This document shows, piece by piece, positions 40,806 through 49,277 of a DNA stretch of 64,000 bases. A model generated the notes under the pieces. It did no database searches and was not told where the DNA came from. It saw only the letters and a list, made by a program, of their open reading frames with translations. How positions within the stretch are numbered: position 1 is the first letter of the stretch; each line of letters opens with the position of its first letter. Source of the DNA: Bradyrhizobium yuanmingense (GTDB lineage: Bacteria; Pseudomonadota; Alphaproteobacteria; Rhizobiales; Xanthobacteraceae); NCBI RefSeq assembly GCF_029167105.1, contig NZ_JARFML010000034.1:7501-71500 (forward strand), written 5' to 3'. The position numbers and the translations under genes were made by a program.

Positions 40806-41507
40806 TCAAAACCTCTCCACCCAGGGCCGCAGCTCCAGCTCCCAGCTCCAGGCGCTGCGCGGCTGCTGTAGCACGTTCCAATAGCTCTGTGCGATCGCGT
40901 CGGGATCGAGCATTGAATCCGGCTTGTCCGCCGGCTCGCTTCGCGTCGCGCTCCTGATGCCGCCGTCGATGACGAAATGCGCGACATGGATACCCTGCGG
41001 CGACAATTCGCGCGCCATGCTCTGGGCAAGTCCGCGCAGCGCGAACTTGCCCATGGCGAAGGGAGCGGACTGCGCATAGCCCTTGACGCTGGCCGAGGCG
41101 CCGGTGAACAGGATCGCGCCGTGCTGGTTCGGCAGCATGCGCTTGGCCGCCTGCTGCGCCACCAGGAAGCCGCCATAGGCGCTGACCGCAATCGCCTGCG
41201 CGACGTCGGCCGGCACGAGATCGACGAACGGCCCGCGCGTGCGGCCGGAGGCGTTGTAGACGACGAGATCGGGCGTGCCGATCTCGCGCTCGACCAGGCC
41301 GAACAGCCGCTCCACCTCGTCGGGCTCGGTGGCGTTGCAGGCATAGGCCTTGGCCCCGGTCTCGGTGCAGAGCGCGCCAAGCTTCTCGATCTTGCGTGCG
41401 GCGAGCGCGATGCGGATGCCCTGCGCCGCAAGCAAGCGCGCCAGCGAAGCGCTGAGGCCTTCGCCGGCACCGACGATGAGGGCGATCCTGTATTTCGGGT
41501 GTTCCAT
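40806..41507 (-). CDS. Short-chain dehydrogenase-like protein with Phe in place of the catalytic Tyr
   Basis: A 233-residue SDR-fold protein. The nucleotide motif is degenerate: LIVGAGEGLSASLA in place of T-G-x-x-x-G-x-G. The active site segment reads SAPFAMGKFALRG, so the usual Y-x-x-x-K is F-x-x-x-K. The C-terminal block AQSMARELSPQGIHVAHFVIDGGI matches a recurring bacterial clade with the same change. Either it uses another residue for proton transfer or it is a non-catalytic binding protein. It is divergent from the AidB-like dehydrogenase across a dyad-rich spacer, and lies upstream of the crotonase in the same orientation. Confidence 0.85.
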   Translation of the reverse strand: MEHPKYRIALIVGAGEGLSASLARLLAAQGIRIALAARKIEKLGALCTETGAKAYACNATEPDEVERLFGLVEREIGTPDLVVYNASGRTRGPFVDLVPADVAQAIAVSAYGGFLVAQQAAKRMLPNQHGAILFTGASASVKGYAQSAPFAMGKFALRGLAQSMARELSPQGIHVAHFVIDGGIRSATRSEPADKPDSMLDPDAIAQSYWNVLQQPRSAWSWELELRPWVERF

Positions 41508-41551
41508 GGCGTGATCTCTCGGAAGAAGGGAGCCGTTGATCTATGCATGGT

Positions 41552-41652
41552 CCCTGCGGACAACCAGCGGGGCGATCACAATTCCGCAGGGCGAATTGCT
41601 CCCTCGCGGCGATCATGCCGGCCTGACATTTTGCGGCTTTATCGTTGTCCGC
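41552..41652. promoter_or_regulatory. Overlapping inverted repeats in a divergent promoter region
   Basis: CCCTGCGGA (41552-41560) is inverted as TCCGCAGGG (41583-41591); CAATTC (41579-41584) as GAATTG (41593-41598); and GCGGACAAC (41556-41564) as GTTGTCCGC (41644-41652). All lie in the 221-bp spacer between the divergent SDR and dehydrogenase genes. They are mutually exclusive structures or overlapping operators. Confidence 0.5.
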
Positions 41653-41728
41653 GGCTGGAGCATGATCGACATCATCCAAAGCGGCAAGCGCAAAGAATTG
41701 CCGTCGGACGGAAACGAAGAGGAAGATC

Positions 41729-43513
41729 ATGCCCGGACCGGTCACAGCGCAGCCAAAAGATGTCGCGGCCGCACCCTCCGGCCTGCTCGCGCCCGATACG
41801 TCGGGCATGAATTTCTACCGCGCCGATCCCGCGCTCACCGACCTGCTGCGCATTCATCTGCCGGAGAACCTGTTCCGTCACATCGAGCCGCATCTCGACC
41901 GCCTCGGTGAGCTCGCCGGCGGCCGTCTCGACGAATGCGCGCGGCTCGCCGACCGCCACACGCCCATTCTGCACCAGCGCGACAAGTTCGGCCGCGACGT
42001 GCAGTGGATCGAATATCACCCGGCCTATCGCGAGCTGGAGAACGCCGCGTTCGGCGAGTTCGGCATCCATGCGCTCTCGAACGCTAAGGGCATCATGGGC
42101 TGGCCGGACAAATATCCTGTTGTCGCCAAGCATGCTTTCACCTTCCTGTTCAACCAGACCGAATTCGGCATGGGCTGCCCGATCAACGTCACCGACGGCT
42201 GCGCCAAGCTGCTCGCCAATTTCGGCAGCGAGGCGCTGAAGGCGAAATATCTGGATAGCCTGACCTCGACCGATATGAGCAAGCTGACCCAGGGCGGCCA
42301 GTTCATGACCGAGAAGGAGGGCGGCTCCGACGTCGGCACGCTGACCACGCGCGCGGTGCAGGAGGGCGACCATTGGCGCCTCTATGGCGAGAAATGGTTC
42401 TGCTCGAATGCCGATGCGAAAGTCGTGATGCTGCTGGCGCGGCCTGAAGGCGCCGGCCCCGGCACGCGCGGCGTCGGCCTGTTCCTGATGCCGCGTTTCC
42501 TCGACGACGGCACGCAGAACTATTACCGGATCGTGCGCCTCAAGGACAAGCTCGGGACGCGCTCGATGGCCTCGGGCGAGATCAAGCTCGAAGGCGCGAT
42601 CGCCTACGCCGTCGGCAAGCTCGACCGTGGTTTCGTGCAGATGGCCGAGATGGTGAACTCCTCGCGGCTGTCCAACGGCGTCAAGTCCACCGCGCTGATG
42701 CGCCGCGCCTATCACGATGCGATGACGGTGGCGACCAACCGGGTCGTGTTCGGCCAGCGCATCATCGATCTGCCGCTGGGACGGCGGCAGATGCTCAAGA
42801 TCATGCTGCCGGTGGAGCAGGGTCTGTCGATGAGCTTCCTCACTGCTGATGCCCTCGACCGTGCCGAGGCCGGCAGCCAGGACGCCGCGGCGCTGCTGCG
42901 CATTCTCACCCCGACGCTGAAATTCCGCGCCACGCGCGATGCGCGCAAGGTCTGCGGCGATGCGCTCGAGATGCGCGGAGGTATCGGCTATATCGAGGAA
43001 TTCGCCACCGCCCGCCTGCTGCGCGATGCGCATCTCGGCTCGGTCTGGGAAGGCACCGGCAACATTGTCGCGATCGATGCGCTGCGGCGGGCTGTGGGTC
43101 GTCATGGCGCGGAATCCGCGCTCGCGGCCGATCTGCACGCCCGGCTCGACGACAGCGGCTCGGTACCGCAGGCCTGGCGCGATCATCTGCGTGGCCTCAC
43201 CGACCGCGCCGTCAGCTTCGCACGTGAAGTTGCGGCCAAGTCCGAGAACGAAGCCGATGCGCGCCGCGCCACCAGCGCGCTCTATCACGTCGCCAGCGCA
43301 GTCGCGTTCGCCTGGGAAGCACATCGCATCCACGGCATGCGCGGCGATGCACGCCGGCTGCTGCTGTCGCGCCTCGTGATCGACCATCGGGTGACGCCGA
43401 GCGATCCGTTCCGGCTGACGGAAAATACCGCGCAGGCGAAGATCGGCGAACTGCTGCTCGGCGATCGCGCCGCCGGCATGAGCGAGGTTGGCGAACTGGT
43501 CCTGGCGGCGTAG
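41729..43513 (+). CDS. AidB-like acyl-CoA dehydrogenase family protein
   Basis: A 594-residue protein, longer than ordinary acyl-CoA dehydrogenases and matching the AidB size class. The FAD segment is FMTEKEGGSDVGTLTTRA, and the C-terminal FAD motif region is LRDAHLGSVWEGTGNIVAID. Helical C-terminal residues about 470-594 form the extra AidB-type part. AidB of E. coli binds DNA and has weak isovaleryl-CoA dehydrogenase activity; for this homologue a metabolic role is more likely given the neighbours. GAGGAAG precedes ATG 41729. The zinc alcohol dehydrogenase follows 45 bp later on the same strand. Confidence 0.9.
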   Translation: MPGPVTAQPKDVAAAPSGLLAPDTSGMNFYRADPALTDLLRIHLPENLFRHIEPHLDRLGELAGGRLDECARLADRHTPILHQRDKFGRDVQWIEYHPAYRELENAAFGEFGIHALSNAKGIMGWPDKYPVVAKHAFTFLFNQTEFGMGCPINVTDGCAKLLANFGSEALKAKYLDSLTSTDMSKLTQGGQFMTEKEGGSDVGTLTTRAVQEGDHWRLYGEKWFCSNADAKVVMLLARPEGAGPGTRGVGLFLMPRFLDDGTQNYYRIVRLKDKLGTRSMASGEIKLEGAIAYAVGKLDRGFVQMAEMVNSSRLSNGVKSTALMRRAYHDAMTVATNRVVFGQRIIDLPLGRRQMLKIMLPVEQGLSMSFLTADALDRAEAGSQDAAALLRILTPTLKFRATRDARKVCGDALEMRGGIGYIEEFATARLLRDAHLGSVWEGTGNIVAIDALRRAVGRHGAESALAADLHARLDDSGSVPQAWRDHLRGLTDRAVSFAREVAAKSENEADARRATSALYHVASAVAFAWEAHRIHGMRGDARRLLLSRLVIDHRVTPSDPFRLTENTAQAKIGELLLGDRAAGMSEVGELVLAA

Positions 43514-43558
43514 GCTGCGCGACTGCGATCAAACAAAAAGCGCGATAGGGAGTGTTCG

Positions 43559-44647
43559 ATGAAGGCCGCCGTCCTTTATGAAGTCAACCAGCCGCTCGTC
43601 ATCGAGGACATCAGCCTGCCCAAGCCCGGCCCGCGCGAAGTGCTGATCCGCACCGCGGTGGCAGGCCTCTGCCATTCCGATCTGCATTTCATGGAAGGGC
43701 TCTATCCGCATCCGCTGCCGGCGGTGCTCGGGCACGAATCCGCCGGCGTCGTCGAACAGGTCGGCTCCGACGTCACCTACGTCAAGCCTGGCGACCACGT
43801 CGTCACGTGTCTGTCCGTCTTCTGCGGCACCTGCGACAATTGCACCACCGGCCGCACCGTGCTCTGCACCGACGCCACGGTGAAGATGCTGCCGGGCGTC
43901 TCCAACCGGATGCAATGGTCGAAGCCGGAGAAGCTGCACCAGTTCCTCAACCTCTCCTCCTTCGCCGAGCAGATGCTGGTGCACGAGAACGCCATTGTGA
44001 AGATCCGCAAGGACATGCCGCTCGATCTCGCCGCGCTGATCGGCTGCGGCGTCATCACCGGCTATGGCGCGGTGGTGAACACGGCGAAGGTGACGGCCGG
44101 CGAGACCGTGGCGGTGATCGGCTGTGGCGGCGTCGGCATGGCCGCGATCAACGGCGCGCAGATCGCCGGCGCCGGCCGTATCATCGCCATCGACACCAAT
44201 CCCGCAAAACTCCAGCTCGCGACCAAGCTGGGCGCGACCGACATCATCAACCCGGCCGAGGGCGATGTCGTGAAGCAGGTGCGCGACCTCACCAACGGCG
44301 GCGTGCACCATGCCTTCGAGGTGCTCGGCCGCAAGGAGACGGCCGAGCAGGCTTTTGCGATGCTCGCCTCCGGCGGCACCGCCACCATCGTCGGCATGAT
44401 CCCGTTCGGCCAGAAGATCGAGCTGCACGGCTTCGACTTTCTGCGTGAGCGCAAAATCCAGGGCTCCTCGATGGGCTCGAACCACTTTCGCGGCGACATG
44501 CCGCGCCTGGTCGATTTCTATTTGCGCGGCCGGCTGCATCTGGAAGACTGGATCTCGGCCAAGCTGAAGCTCTCCGAGATCAACGAGGGCTTTGCCAACA
44601 TGAAAGCGGGCAAGACGCTGCGCAGCGTGATCGTGTTCGATAGTTGA
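43559..44647 (+). CDS. Zinc-dependent alcohol dehydrogenase
   Basis: A 362-residue medium-chain dehydrogenase. The catalytic zinc site is LCHSD (Cys38) and GHE; the structural zinc site C-x2-C-x2-C-x7-C is complete in CGTCDNCTTGRTVLC. The NAD motif is VIGCGGVGMAAI. The late block GSSMGSNHFRGDMPRLVDFY fits the group annotated as class III-like or aryl alcohol dehydrogenases. It follows the AidB-like gene closely and may oxidise an alcohol intermediate in the same pathway. A family C repeat ends the unit. Confidence 0.92.
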   Translation: MKAAVLYEVNQPLVIEDISLPKPGPREVLIRTAVAGLCHSDLHFMEGLYPHPLPAVLGHESAGVVEQVGSDVTYVKPGDHVVTCLSVFCGTCDNCTTGRTVLCTDATVKMLPGVSNRMQWSKPEKLHQFLNLSSFAEQMLVHENAIVKIRKDMPLDLAALIGCGVITGYGAVVNTAKVTAGETVAVIGCGGVGMAAINGAQIAGAGRIIAIDTNPAKLQLATKLGATDIINPAEGDVVKQVRDLTNGGVHHAFEVLGRKETAEQAFAMLASGGTATIVGMIPFGQKIELHGFDFLRERKIQGSSMGSNHFRGDMPRLVDFYLRGRLHLEDWISAKLKLSEINEGFANMKAGKTLRSVIVFDS

Positions 44648-44671
44648 TTCCAGAATCGCTGTTTTCTCTCC

Positions 44672-44755
44672 GTCATTGCGAGGAGCCCTCGCGACGAAGC
44701 AATCCAGCAGTCTTCGCGGAGATGGTCTGGATTGCTTCGCTTCGCTCGCAATGAC
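44672..44755. repeat. Palindromic repeat, family C copy 3
   Basis: GTCATTGCGAGGAGCCC and GCTTCGCTCGCAATGAC are the ends, with GCAATCCAGCAG and CTGGATTGC inside. It lies between convergent genes. Confidence 0.88.
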
Positions 44756-44764
44756 GTGAAGGAA

Positions 44765-46237
44765 TCAATCATCGAACATCTTCGGCGGCACGAAGCCGCC
44801 GAACTCGCGCTCGATCAGCTCGGCGAGCTTGAGTGGCGTCCTGTCCTCGAGGAAGGGACCCACGATCTGAGCGCCGACGGGCAGGCCGTGTTTCGACAGG
44901 CCGAGCGGAACCGCCGTTGCCGGCAGGCCGGGAAGCGTTGCGATGCCCGGCCAGGCGAGCTGGTCGGAATAGGGGTAATCCTCGCCGTCGATGCTGATCG
45001 TTCGCAGGCGCTGCTCCGGCGAATGATCGTGCGGAAAGGCCGGCGTCGGCATGATCGGGCAGATCACCGCGTCGAAGCTCTTGAACAACGCCCGCCATTG
45101 CGCGCGCAGGACGGCGCGGCTACCCGCATCGAGCACCCAGGCGCGGTGGCTCGCGGTGATGCCGCGCAGTCGCTCCGTGACGAGGCTGCGATCTTCCGGC
45201 GAGAGCTGACTTGCCCGCGCCTGCGCATCCGCCAGCTCGTCGGGAGGTAGGAACGCGCCGAGGAAGCCCAGCAGCATGCGCATGTAAAGCCGCGACGTCT
45301 CCGCGAAGTCCGGGAGCAGCGCGCTCTCGCGCGCGACGGTGACGCTGGCCGTCGCAAGATCGGCCGCGAGCCTGTCGATTGCGGCGCGGACATCCCGGTC
45401 GCTCGGCAGCAGGGGATGGCTGTCGATCACCAGGACACGAAAATCCCGCAGCGACTGATGCCGCGCGGCCGGCAAATCGAGCTTGTAGGCGATACCGGAA
45501 TCGAGCGGATCGGGCCCCGCCATGACGTCGAGCAGCAAGGACAGATCCGCCGCCGTGCGCGCCATCGGCCCGATGACGGCGAGGTCGCCCTCGCGCGGAA
45601 TGGCTGGAAACGGCGGCGGGGTCTCGCCGCGCGCCGCGCAGAGATTGAGGGTCGGCTTGTGCGCGAACACGCCGCAATGAAATGCCGGCACACGCAGGGA
45701 GCCACCGATGTCCGAGCCGGTGGCGAGCGCGCAATAGCCTGCAGCGAGAGCTGCCGCCGAGCCACCGGACGAACCGCCCGGCGTGCGGCCGAGATCGTAG
45801 GGGTTGTTGGTGGTGCCGTAGATGTCGTTGTAGCTCTGCCAGTCGCCGAGCCCGACCGGCACGTTGGTCTTGCCGAGGATCACGCCGCCGGCCTGCTTGA
45901 TGCGGGTCACCGCCAGCGCGTCTTCTACGGGCTTGAAGTCCTTCTGCGGCACGAATCCCCAGGTCGTCGGCAGGCCGGCGATGTTGAAGGATTCCTTGAT
46001 CGTCGTGGGCAGGCCGAGCAGCGGCTTGCGCTCGCCGCGTGCCAGCGCCGCATCCGCCTCGCGCGCCGCAGCGAGCGCGCGATCGAAGTCGCGCACGCAC
46101 ACCGCGTTGATCTTGCCGTCGTGCCGTTCGATACGCGCGATCGCCTCCTGCGCGAGCTCGACCGCCGAGACCTTCTTCGCACGCAACGCGGCCGACAGTT
46201 CGACCGCACTCCTGAAACTCCATTCCGATCCGGCCAC
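44765..46237 (-). CDS. Amidase of the amidase-signature family
   Basis: A 490-residue amidase. The triad is complete: Lys81 (TIKESFN), Ser156 (GGSSGGS) and Ser180 (GSDIGGSLR). The C-terminal substrate loop CPIMPTPAFPHDHSPE differs from the amidase at 25220. There is no transporter gene next to it and no AtzG-like partner upstream, so it is likely a self-standing enzyme. It could act on aliphatic or aryl amides. It is convergent with the alcohol dehydrogenase and in the same orientation as the epoxide-hydrolase-like gene upstream. Confidence 0.9.
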   Translation of the reverse strand: MAGSEWSFRSAVELSAALRAKKVSAVELAQEAIARIERHDGKINAVCVRDFDRALAAAREADAALARGERKPLLGLPTTIKESFNIAGLPTTWGFVPQKDFKPVEDALAVTRIKQAGGVILGKTNVPVGLGDWQSYNDIYGTTNNPYDLGRTPGGSSGGSAAALAAGYCALATGSDIGGSLRVPAFHCGVFAHKPTLNLCAARGETPPPFPAIPREGDLAVIGPMARTAADLSLLLDVMAGPDPLDSGIAYKLDLPAARHQSLRDFRVLVIDSHPLLPSDRDVRAAIDRLAADLATASVTVARESALLPDFAETSRLYMRMLLGFLGAFLPPDELADAQARASQLSPEDRSLVTERLRGITASHRAWVLDAGSRAVLRAQWRALFKSFDAVICPIMPTPAFPHDHSPEQRLRTISIDGEDYPYSDQLAWPGIATLPGLPATAVPLGLSKHGLPVGAQIVGPFLEDRTPLKLAELIEREFGGFVPPKMFDD

Positions 46238-46387
46238 GGCGCTTCTCCCGCTCTGGTTGCTGAAGGATGATGCGCAGTCTGGCCGAATCTCGCAACGGCT
46301 GTTTGATGGAGATTGATGTGCTGCTAGCCGTAGACAGCGAGTGTGATACGAGCTACGCCGCCCCCAGCCGTGGTTCCCCTGTCCAAA

Positions 46388-47536
46388 TCAGGCCACGCCC
46401 GCCTTGGCGAGGAAGTCGAGCAGCAGCCTGCTCACGGCGGCCGGCTGCTCCTGCTGGACCCAATGGCCGGCGCCGTCGATGAGATGGCAGCCGAGCATCT
46501 TCGTGCACGCGCTGCGCTGCATCGTCTCGAATACGCCGGGCCGCTGATAAGTGCCCCAATCCTGCTTGCCTGAGATGAAGCAGGAGGGCACGTCGATGCT
46601 GCGGCCGGCAAACAATTGCATCTCGTTGTTGAGCATGCCCGACGTGCCGTAGCGGTACCATTGCAGCCCGCCCTGAAATCCGGTGCGGCTGTATTCGGCG
46701 CTGTAATAGGCAAGGTCGCTGTCCGGCAGCCATTTGTTCGTGGCGATCGCGGCCGGCGAGGGCATCTCCTTCGCGACCGTCTCGGCCATGGTCTCGTGCA
46801 AGTCCATTACGTAATAGGTCGGCAGCTTCGCCAGCTCCTGTGCCGACCATGCTTGCAGCGGATAGGGCTTGTTGTCGGTCCAGTCCGCGCTCTTGTGATG
46901 ATAATAGGCGCGCAGGAAATCGTGCACGCCCTGCGGTGCGCGGTGCATGGCGGCGTTCGCCTCGCGCGTCGAATAGTACCATTGGTAGTGCTTGCGTGGC
47001 CGCGGCAGCGCGGCGAGTTCGCGATGCACGGGGTCCTCCACCGCGGGCTCCGCCGGATTGTCGACCGTGCCGAACGGCAGCGGCGGCGGTCCGCCGAATG
47101 GCGCGCTCAGCATCGTCACCGAACGAAACACGTCGGGCCGGATCAAGGCGCACCAGGCTGCGACCGGGCTGCCAAAATCATGTCCGACCACATCGACCTG
47201 CCTGTAGCCGAACGCCGACACCAGCCCGAGCGCATCGCGCACGAGATTGAACAGCGAGAACGGCGCGAGAGGGCCGTCGTACTCCGCGCTCCATCCCGTG
47301 GTGCGCCCGTAGCCGCGCTGGTCCGGTGCGATCACGTGGTAGCCGGCCGCGCCAAGCGCCGGCATCACCTTGCGCCAGGAGAAGGCGAGCTCGGGAAAGC
47401 CGTGCAGCAGCAGGATGCAGGGTCGTCCCTTGGTCTCGAAACCGGCCTCCAGCACATGCATCCGCAAGCCGTTGATGCCGTCGACGGTACGCGAGCGGAT
47501 GCCGGCGGGCAGGGGAATGTCGGCGAGTGCGGTCAT
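46388..47536 (-). CDS. Epoxide-hydrolase-like alpha/beta hydrolase
   Basis: A 382-residue alpha/beta hydrolase. ATG 47536 (MTALADIPLPAGIRSR) follows GTGGAGAA; the longer frame reads through a repeat. HGFPELAFSWRKVMP and DQRGYGRT are typical of epoxide hydrolases. The nucleophile motif is GHDFGSP with Asp in the Ser position, which fits epoxide or haloalkane hydrolysis rather than ester cleavage. Cap-domain tyrosine candidates are in HYQWYYSTREAN and the base is His in GAGHWVQQEQP. The substrate is unknown. Confidence 0.9.
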   Translation of the reverse strand: MTALADIPLPAGIRSRTVDGINGLRMHVLEAGFETKGRPCILLLHGFPELAFSWRKVMPALGAAGYHVIAPDQRGYGRTTGWSAEYDGPLAPFSLFNLVRDALGLVSAFGYRQVDVVGHDFGSPVAAWCALIRPDVFRSVTMLSAPFGGPPPLPFGTVDNPAEPAVEDPVHRELAALPRPRKHYQWYYSTREANAAMHRAPQGVHDFLRAYYHHKSADWTDNKPYPLQAWSAQELAKLPTYYVMDLHETMAETVAKEMPSPAAIATNKWLPDSDLAYYSAEYSRTGFQGGLQWYRYGTSGMLNNEMQLFAGRSIDVPSCFISGKQDWGTYQRPGVFETMQRSACTKMLGCHLIDGAGHWVQQEQPAAVSRLLLDFLAKAGVA

Positions 47537-47559
47537 GGTATTCTCCACACGGGCAGTAT

Positions 47560-47645
47560 CGTAGGGCGGGCAAAGGCGCAAAGCGCCGTGCCCACCGTTT
47601 TCAACGCGAGACGGCGTGGGCACGCTTCGCTTTGCCCATCCTACG
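47560..47645. repeat. Palindromic repeat, family E copy 3
   Basis: CGTAGGGCGGGCAAAGGCGC and CGCTTTGCCCATCCTACG are the ends and pair closely, with GCGCCGTGCCCACCG and GGCGTGGGCACGC inside. The right end contains the stop codon of the metallo-hydrolase gene at 47641-47643. Confidence 0.85.
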
Positions 47646-48513
47646 ACACCGCCGCGCAAACGAACGCGTTGCCCTTGCGCCGGATCTTCCCCACTGACGG
47701 CGAGGGAAAATGCGCCGTGCAGCACAGCGTGTCGGTGTCGCAATAGCGCTCCAGGAAGCTGCGGCGCGTCTTCGCGGCTGCGGCCGGATCGACGTCGAAC
47801 TTGATCGACAGCTCCGGGTAGAGCGTCTGCAGGGGCGAGTGCATGAGATCGCCGGAGAACACCGCATCGTCCTTGCCGCGGCCCATCGCGATGGCGATAT
47901 GGCCCGGCGTATGGCCAGGTGTCGGCAGGATGCGGACGTGGTCGCCGATCTCGTGGTCGTTGCCGACGAGCTCGTGCCTGTTGGCCTCGACCACCGGCAA
48001 CACGCTATCGACGAAGGGCGGAATCTCCGTCTTCGCGTTCTGCGCGGACCAGTGATCGAACTCCTGCTTGGCGAACACATAGCGCGCCTTGGGGAAGGTC
48101 GGCACCCAGCGGCCGTTCTCCAGACGCGTATTCCAGCCGACATGATCGACATGCAGATGCGTGCACATCACGAAGTCGATGTCGTCGACCGAAAACCCCG
48201 CGGCATCGAGTCCCCGCAGGTAGGTATCGTCCGTCTTCATGTTCCATTTCGGACGATTGGGCCGCGGCTTGTCGTTACCGATGCAGCTGTCGACCAAAAT
48301 GGTGTGATGCGGCGTCTTCACCACGTAGGACTGGAAGCACAGCAGCAGCACGTCCTCTTCGTCCAGCGCCTTCGCCTCGCGCATCCAGGCCCGGTTCTCG
48401 GCCAGCACCTCGGCCGTCAGCCCCGGCAGCATTTCCAGCGCCGGGACGAACGAGGTCTCCTGCTCGATGACGCGATGGATGGTGAGATCGCCGACCGAGA
48501 ACTTGAGGCTCAT
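47641..48513 (-). CDS. Metallo-beta-lactamase-fold hydrolase, copy 1
   Basis: A 290-residue MBL-fold enzyme. The metal motif is THLHVDHVGWN (about 116-126), followed by LPTPGHTPGHIAI and VFSGDLMHSPLQ (Asp bridging). The block GRWVPTFPKARYVFAKQEFDHW matches the second MBL protein at 50207 closely. Substrates in this group include lactones, phosphotriesters and thioesters, so no single one can be named. The last few bases of the gene overlap a family E repeat. It lies downstream of the GST gene on the same strand. Confidence 0.9.
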   Translation of the reverse strand: MSLKFSVGDLTIHRVIEQETSFVPALEMLPGLTAEVLAENRAWMREAKALDEEDVLLLCFQSYVVKTPHHTILVDSCIGNDKPRPNRPKWNMKTDDTYLRGLDAAGFSVDDIDFVMCTHLHVDHVGWNTRLENGRWVPTFPKARYVFAKQEFDHWSAQNAKTEIPPFVDSVLPVVEANRHELVGNDHEIGDHVRILPTPGHTPGHIAIAMGRGKDDAVFSGDLMHSPLQTLYPELSIKFDVDPAAAAKTRRSFLERYCDTDTLCCTAHFPSPSVGKIRRKGNAFVCAAVS

Positions 48514-48528
48514 GAGGACTCCTGAGAC

Positions 48529-49140
48529 TTATGCCGCTGGCGGCACCGAGATCTTGACGGAGGGCCGCTCCAGCATCTTCTGGTGGAAGGCGTCGAGCTT
48601 GGGAAAGGCCTTGCGCCAGCCGCAATCGGCGAAGCGGAAGTCGGCATAGCCGAGCACGCAAACGAGGCCGATCTGCGAGATGTCGAACGGGCCGTTCAGC
48701 ACGTCAGGCATGTTCTCGAAGCGCGCCATGCCGGTCCAGGCCCTGTTCCAGTGATCGTCCGACCAGGCCTGCCATTGCAGGCCCTGCGGCCGCACCATCT
48801 TCTCGTAGCGGCACAGCAGCATGGAATCGAGCATGCCGTTGATCAGCGAGTGATTGGTCTTGGCCTTCCAGCGCCGCGGGCCGTAATCCGGGACCAGGCT
48901 GCCGCCGGCGATCTCGTTGAGATATTCGACGATGACGTAGGAATCCAGGATCACCTCGCCGTCGTTGTTGATCAGCACCGGCAGCTTCTTCAGCGGCGTG
49001 ATCTTCGAATAGTCCTCGTTGGCCGTGCCCGGCACGACGCTCGCAGGCACGAGCTCGATCTTGTCGATCAGCCCGAGCTCGATCGCGGCGATGCGCACCT
49101 TGCGGGCAAAGGGCGAGGCGGGGGAGAAGGTGAGCTTCAT
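48529..49140 (-). CDS. Glutathione S-transferase family protein
   Basis: A 203-residue GST. The thioredoxin-like half starts MKLTFSPASPFARKVRIAA, with Ser8-Pro9 in the catalytic position for the class, and includes KKLPVLINNDGEVILDSYVIVEYL (cis-Pro and the SNAIL-like segment). The C-terminal helical domain runs from about 85, with a W-rich segment (GLQWQAWSDDHWNRAW). It lies between the MBL-fold and FAH-family genes in the same orientation, 15 bp upstream of the former. Conjugation or isomerisation with glutathione fits a catabolic or detoxification role. Confidence 0.9.
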   Translation of the reverse strand: MKLTFSPASPFARKVRIAAIELGLIDKIELVPASVVPGTANEDYSKITPLKKLPVLINNDGEVILDSYVIVEYLNEIAGGSLVPDYGPRRWKAKTNHSLINGMLDSMLLCRYEKMVRPQGLQWQAWSDDHWNRAWTGMARFENMPDVLNGPFDISQIGLVCVLGYADFRFADCGWRKAFPKLDAFHQKMLERPSVKISVPPAA

Positions 49141-49176
49141 GGGAATTCCCTGGGCGGTGACCGGCAACTGGTTTTC

Positions 49177-49260
49177 GTCATTGCGAGGAGCGAAGCGACG
49201 AAGCAATCCAGAGTGTCGCCGCGGAGGGATTCTGGATTGCTTCGCTTCGCTCGCAATGAC
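49177..49260. repeat. Palindromic repeat, family C copy 4
   Basis: GTCATTGCGAGGAGCGAAGC and GCTTCGCTCGCAATGAC are the ends, with GCAATCCAGAG and TCTGGATTGC inside. It lies between the FAH-family gene and the GST gene. Confidence 0.88.
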
Positions 49261-49277
49261 GGCGAGAGACGGAGGCC

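Noticed and set aside
44765..46237. Amidase at 44765 as a GatA subunit of tRNA amidotransferase
   Set aside because: No gatB or gatC gene is adjacent and the sequence around the active site fits general amidases.
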